This document shows positions 51,226 through 64,000 of a stretch of DNA of 64,000 bases, in pieces. Made by a program: the position numbers and the translations under genes. Source of the DNA: Psettodes erumei (lineage: Eukaryota > Chordata > Actinopteri > Pleuronectiformes > Psettodidae); contig JAFBJZ010000616.1 of the NCBI GenBank assembly GCA_016785225.1, forward strand, positions 496,001 through 560,000. Reading direction: 5' to 3'. Position 1 is the first letter of the stretch. Each line of letters opens with the position of its first letter. The notes below the pieces were generated by a model. That model saw only the letters and a list, made by a program, of their open reading frames with translations, searched no databases and was not told the origin of the DNA.

Positions 51226-53039
51226 TGGCTGTGCTCCAACCCTCCTTTCTGCTCATGATACAACCTGATACAACATTTTTACAAGACAGTCGCAAAAACT
51301 ATATTTCTTACGTTAAATGATCAAAATTGCATCTAAGCAATAACATCATCCTGACAGACCCAATAAAGCTTACTCCTCTGATCATTGCGGGTCATGATGT
51401 AAGCTTTTGTTAACCCCAGGATTTTTAGGCTATAAAAGTGCCACCACTTCATAAACTTGTGCCAGAAAAGACTCAAGTTTCAATCTCTTGCTGAAGAGAG
51501 TACTTACAGACCACTAAAAGTATTACTCGTCACTTACTCTCAAAGAGTAGAACACAGATTCCGTGGTTCAACTTTTCTGTTGATTTAATTTGTCAGACAT
51601 CTTTGGGGTGAGCTGACCTCTGAAAGGCCTAAACTCAGGGTTTTTCAGGAGATGACAATATTTACAGTTGTGTCCACCCCCGTGAATATAAAATAAGGCA
51701 TAGTTGTACCAAACCCCAGACCTACCTATTTTTATATTTGCATATGAAAACTATTCTGTTAGATTTAAAAAGATTTATTTTGCTTATCAAAAGATGAGTC
51801 ATGGTCATATCATACAAAGTTTTGATGCTTCAGTTTACGTGGAAAAATTTAAAATTTCCAAATTTGGAGATGGTGTTCAATGCAACAGTCACATGATGCT
51901 CAAATTCAAAAAGTACTCACAAAAAACACATTGTCGGTGGTTTTGGTTTCAATTCACTCTTCCTGCACATCATCCTCTGCACCAATGTCTACATAAGAAA
52001 TAACATCAACCAAGGGGATACATACCGCAACTTGAGAAACAATAGATGCATCTGTCTAAGTTTATCCTCAGATGTCGCTTAAATGGCCACTGTACGCCTC
52101 AGTGTTCTTTGACTTTCCTTGTAATCTTTATTTTTAGCTGGGGCAGCTGGCACAGTACAGTTGAGAGAAAGTAGCATCAGTGTTGATGTCACTAGTGCAC
52201 GCAGACACAAACACACATTCCACACCAAACTAGTTTAATTTTACCACCTGTTTTTATATTATTCTTTTATTGATTTAATTTTTCCCCATTTCTTTTTCTT
52301 GTCATTTAGTTTCTGATGAACATGTCCATGTCAAAACATACTATACTAAAAAGAGTCCTGTAAACATAGCAGGTATATTGTATTAACAGCCTGAAATCAG
52401 TACAATACATATCCCACTTTCCAAATATCTTATAGGTGCATAGAATTATATTCCTGGAATACATAAGTCATACAACCTCCCCAACAATGCCTTTTCATAT
52501 TGAGCGCCTCACAAATTACAGAAAACAGATCTAAATAAAGGCCTGTCAAACCAATAGTAATTAAGAGGATCTTAATTGCAGTAGACCTATGGTTTATGTC
52601 TGTATGAGCTCGACTGTAAAGCTCCGGCTGCCTGGCGTAGATCACATGCAGACAGCTCTTTCCCCCAGATTTTCGTTGGCTGGATCATTTTCCATACAGC
52701 CCTTTTTCATTCTGCGGCAGAATGAAAACTATGTCCTTTCTAACCAACTCTGGTATTAACATCAATTTGAACATTCCTCAGTAGGAACACAGGCATATAG
52801 ATATGCAGCCCAAAGGGGGGAATTAACCTCCAGTAACTCATATTACTAATGTCTACAATGTCCTTTTGATGCCTGAGTTCTGGATCATTCTCCTGCTTCA
52901 TATCTGCAATTCCTTCCCTGTTCTGTCCAAAACAAAAAAAGGCCATGATCCAAATAAGGACACAGGCTTGATACTGACAAAACATCAACACCATGCTGTT
53001 ACCCCAAGAGCTTTTGAAATGTGAACTTTAAGGAGGGGG

Positions 53040-53370
53040 GGCACAGCACGTTGTCAAGTAGCCACGGTGGGGAGTGGCAGAAAGGGGTAAACGGTGGGAA
53101 AGGGCTGTCACTAGGGAATGGGGCTGTTTCCAAACCTCCAGTCAAGTTTAAATCACATAGAGCTCTACCGACTCTCAGTCTGCATCCTCCTCTCCTCTCC
53201 TGTGCTCACTCCCTCTGAGCTCCCCTCCACCTCTCTCCCCTCTCTACATCAGTCAGTTGCTCTCCCCGTCAACCTTGTGAGGGCTTTTCCTCTGATCAAC
53301 TGCAACAGCTTCTCAACCGAAGAAATACAAACTTTTCTGTGAAGCGGACCACTGAGACCCAGCCATCAGC
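53040..53370 (+). promoter_or_regulatory. tpm4: Probable promoter and 5' UTR of tpm4 long isoforms (exon 1a)
   Basis: This is the sequence just upstream of the exon 1a start codon. It contains a TTTAAA-like element near 53147 and a long pyrimidine-rich stretch at about 53190-53250 (CTCCTCTCC and CTCTCTCCCC). I found no consensus SRF or MEF2 box here. The transcription start is not fixed. Confidence 0.4.
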
Positions 53371-62783
<9,413 letters not shown>

Positions 62784-63060
62784 AATGCCAAGAAGAACAT
62801 CCAAATGTTTTTTTTTAAACAACAAAAAACAAAACATTTGTTTTATAAAAATATTTTCTACATGCCATCCAGTCTCTGCAATTTCACTCTTATTCCTGGT
62901 TGTTAAAACACATGTACCCCTTTTTATATATTTATGTTTCCTTTGTTTCTTTTCCTTTTTTAAAAAAAATGGTTTTGGGTCCATATGATTTCAGTTTCAG
63001 TGCTAGAAATTGTTTAGACCAAACTCTGGGCACAAATAAAACTGATGATGATGATGACGG
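62784..63060 (+). other. tpm4: 3' UTR of tpm4 transcripts ending in exon 9d
   Basis: An A/T-rich stretch with several T and A runs extends from the 9d stop to just past AATAAA at 63035-63040, about 270 nt. Two further AATAAA hexamers downstream at 63388 and 63680 could serve longer 3' ends. Confidence 0.7.
63035..63040 (+). terminator. tpm4: Polyadenylation signal AATAAA for tpm4 exon 9d
   Basis: A canonical hexamer lies about 250 bases after the exon 9d stop and is followed by a T/GT-rich region (GAGTTTTATGTGTTTACTGT and on), a typical cleavage context. Confidence 0.75.
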
Positions 63061-64000
63061 AGTGAGTTTTATGTGTTTACTGTCTTCTGTTCTACTGTCT
63101 GTGTGAGTGTGCGCAGTTTGAAAAAAATGTGTTTATGAAAGTGTCCTCCTGGCAATTTCAACACACAGCCATAATCTCTAGCGCACCCTTCAATTTGCAT
63201 GTGCTAACATGCACAGTGGCTTTGTGTGCTCTGCTAAGACAGTGCATTCCTCTGGAGAGACGGCAGTCCAATGATATCACCACCTAAGATAACATTTAAA
63301 TATTGTATTGTTATCAGAAATTAGTAAGGGAAGTGTTCAGAGTTTTTAAGAAGTATTGGTTAATGTTAGCTAAATGATACATTATACAATAAAAACAACA
63401 TTCATCATTTTTTTTTTATTTTTTGGTTTCTGCTTCACTTAGAATCACCACGTATCAAATGAAATCGAGTCTGCTGAGGAAGGCCATGCGATTTGGTTGA
63501 AAGCTTTGAAAACAAGCTGGATACAGTTCACAGCACCACAGACTGCAGCCTCCAGAATGACTATACAGTTGAATCAACCCCACTCCAACAGTTTAAACAC
63601 AAACTAAACATTATAACCCTCATGAGGGGAGGACTTATGGTCAGGACTGCTGTATCAAGCGGCAAGGCTCAGTTTTCCTAATAAAATGACAACAAATGCT
63701 GCCTTGTTTAATCGAATTAATGTCTTATACTGTAGTAGTACTGTCCATAGGCCCTGTATTAATGCATCATATTTTGTAAATTATATATATATTATTTAAA
63801 AAATACTAAAATATGTATTGAAAACTAATTTCTCAAAATTGTTGAAGCCGAGACTACTTGACTAAACGATCATATACTTTGTGCCATTATTAGTAGTATT
63901 AATTAAGTTAAAGTATTAAGAAGTTTGCAGGAGTCAGCGAGTAAACGCCCACTGCTCAGCCAGAGATAAACCGCAGGTGAACTCCATAACAGCAGGCGGC
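63061..64000. other. Sequence downstream of tpm4
   Basis: No gene was recognised. Two more AATAAA hexamers occur at 63388-63393 and 63680-63685. The next gene expected from the human order (RAB8A) does not begin within the window as far as I can see. Confidence 0.6.

Larger units (their letters stand above)
48681..53039. other. Intergenic interval between divergent ap1m1 and tpm4
   Basis: No gene was recognised in these 4.4 kb. They hold a (GT)n microsatellite at 49789-49811, a (TC)n tract at 51188-51225, a possible degraded dispersed repeat at about 50.0-50.2 kb and one perfect octamer ATTTGCAT at 51736-51743. The short reading frames here have no family resemblance. Confidence 0.75.

Overview
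The window is a stretch of vertebrate nuclear DNA, almost certainly from a ray-finned fish. Three things point that way: spliced genes with vertebrate GT-AG introns and AATAAA signals, frequent (CA)n/(GA)n/(TC)n microsatellites, and degenerate copies of dispersed repeats that I recognise from many teleost genomes (about 6.43-6.65 kb, 8.23-8.34 kb, 9.19-9.27 kb and 40.61-40.68 kb). The species cannot be named from the sequence. Nothing bacterial, viral or CRISPR-like is present.

Only two protein-coding genes can be supported, and both could be rebuilt exon by exon with every splice phase closing. (1) ap1m1, minus strand, 48488 down to 37565: 12 coding exons, 1272 nt, 423 residues. It encodes the medium (mu1A) subunit of the AP-1 clathrin adaptor, with a longin domain followed by a mu-homology domain, and the tyrosine-motif pocket (Phe172, Asp174, Trp408, Arg410) is intact. 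(2) tpm4, plus strand, 53371 to 62783: a tropomyosin gene with two alternative first exons (1a with exon 2, or 1b) and two alternative last exons (9a and 9d), each last exon with its own polyadenylation signal. The long form is 284 residues and the short form 242.

Layout: 1-36.7 kb has no supportable gene and is a gene desert with microsatellites, old repeats and some motif clusters or CpG-dense patches that could be regulatory. 36.7-48.5 kb is ap1m1, including a 4.7 kb intron 10 that holds a CpG-dense patch. 48.5-53.4 kb is the divergent intergenic interval between ap1m1 and tpm4. 53.4-63.05 kb is tpm4. 63.05-64 kb is downstream sequence.

The neighbourhood fits human 19p13.1, where TPM4, RAB8A, FAM32A, AP1M1 and KLF2 lie close together. 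Here ap1m1 and tpm4 are head to head with no gene visible between them. If the human order holds on the other side, the desert downstream of ap1m1 would lead toward klf2; that is inference, since klf2 itself is not in the window. I did not find a novel molecular system. The most useful observations are the tpm4 isoform architecture, including a pyrimidine microsatellite at the shared exon 3 acceptor, and the candidate regulatory content of the desert.
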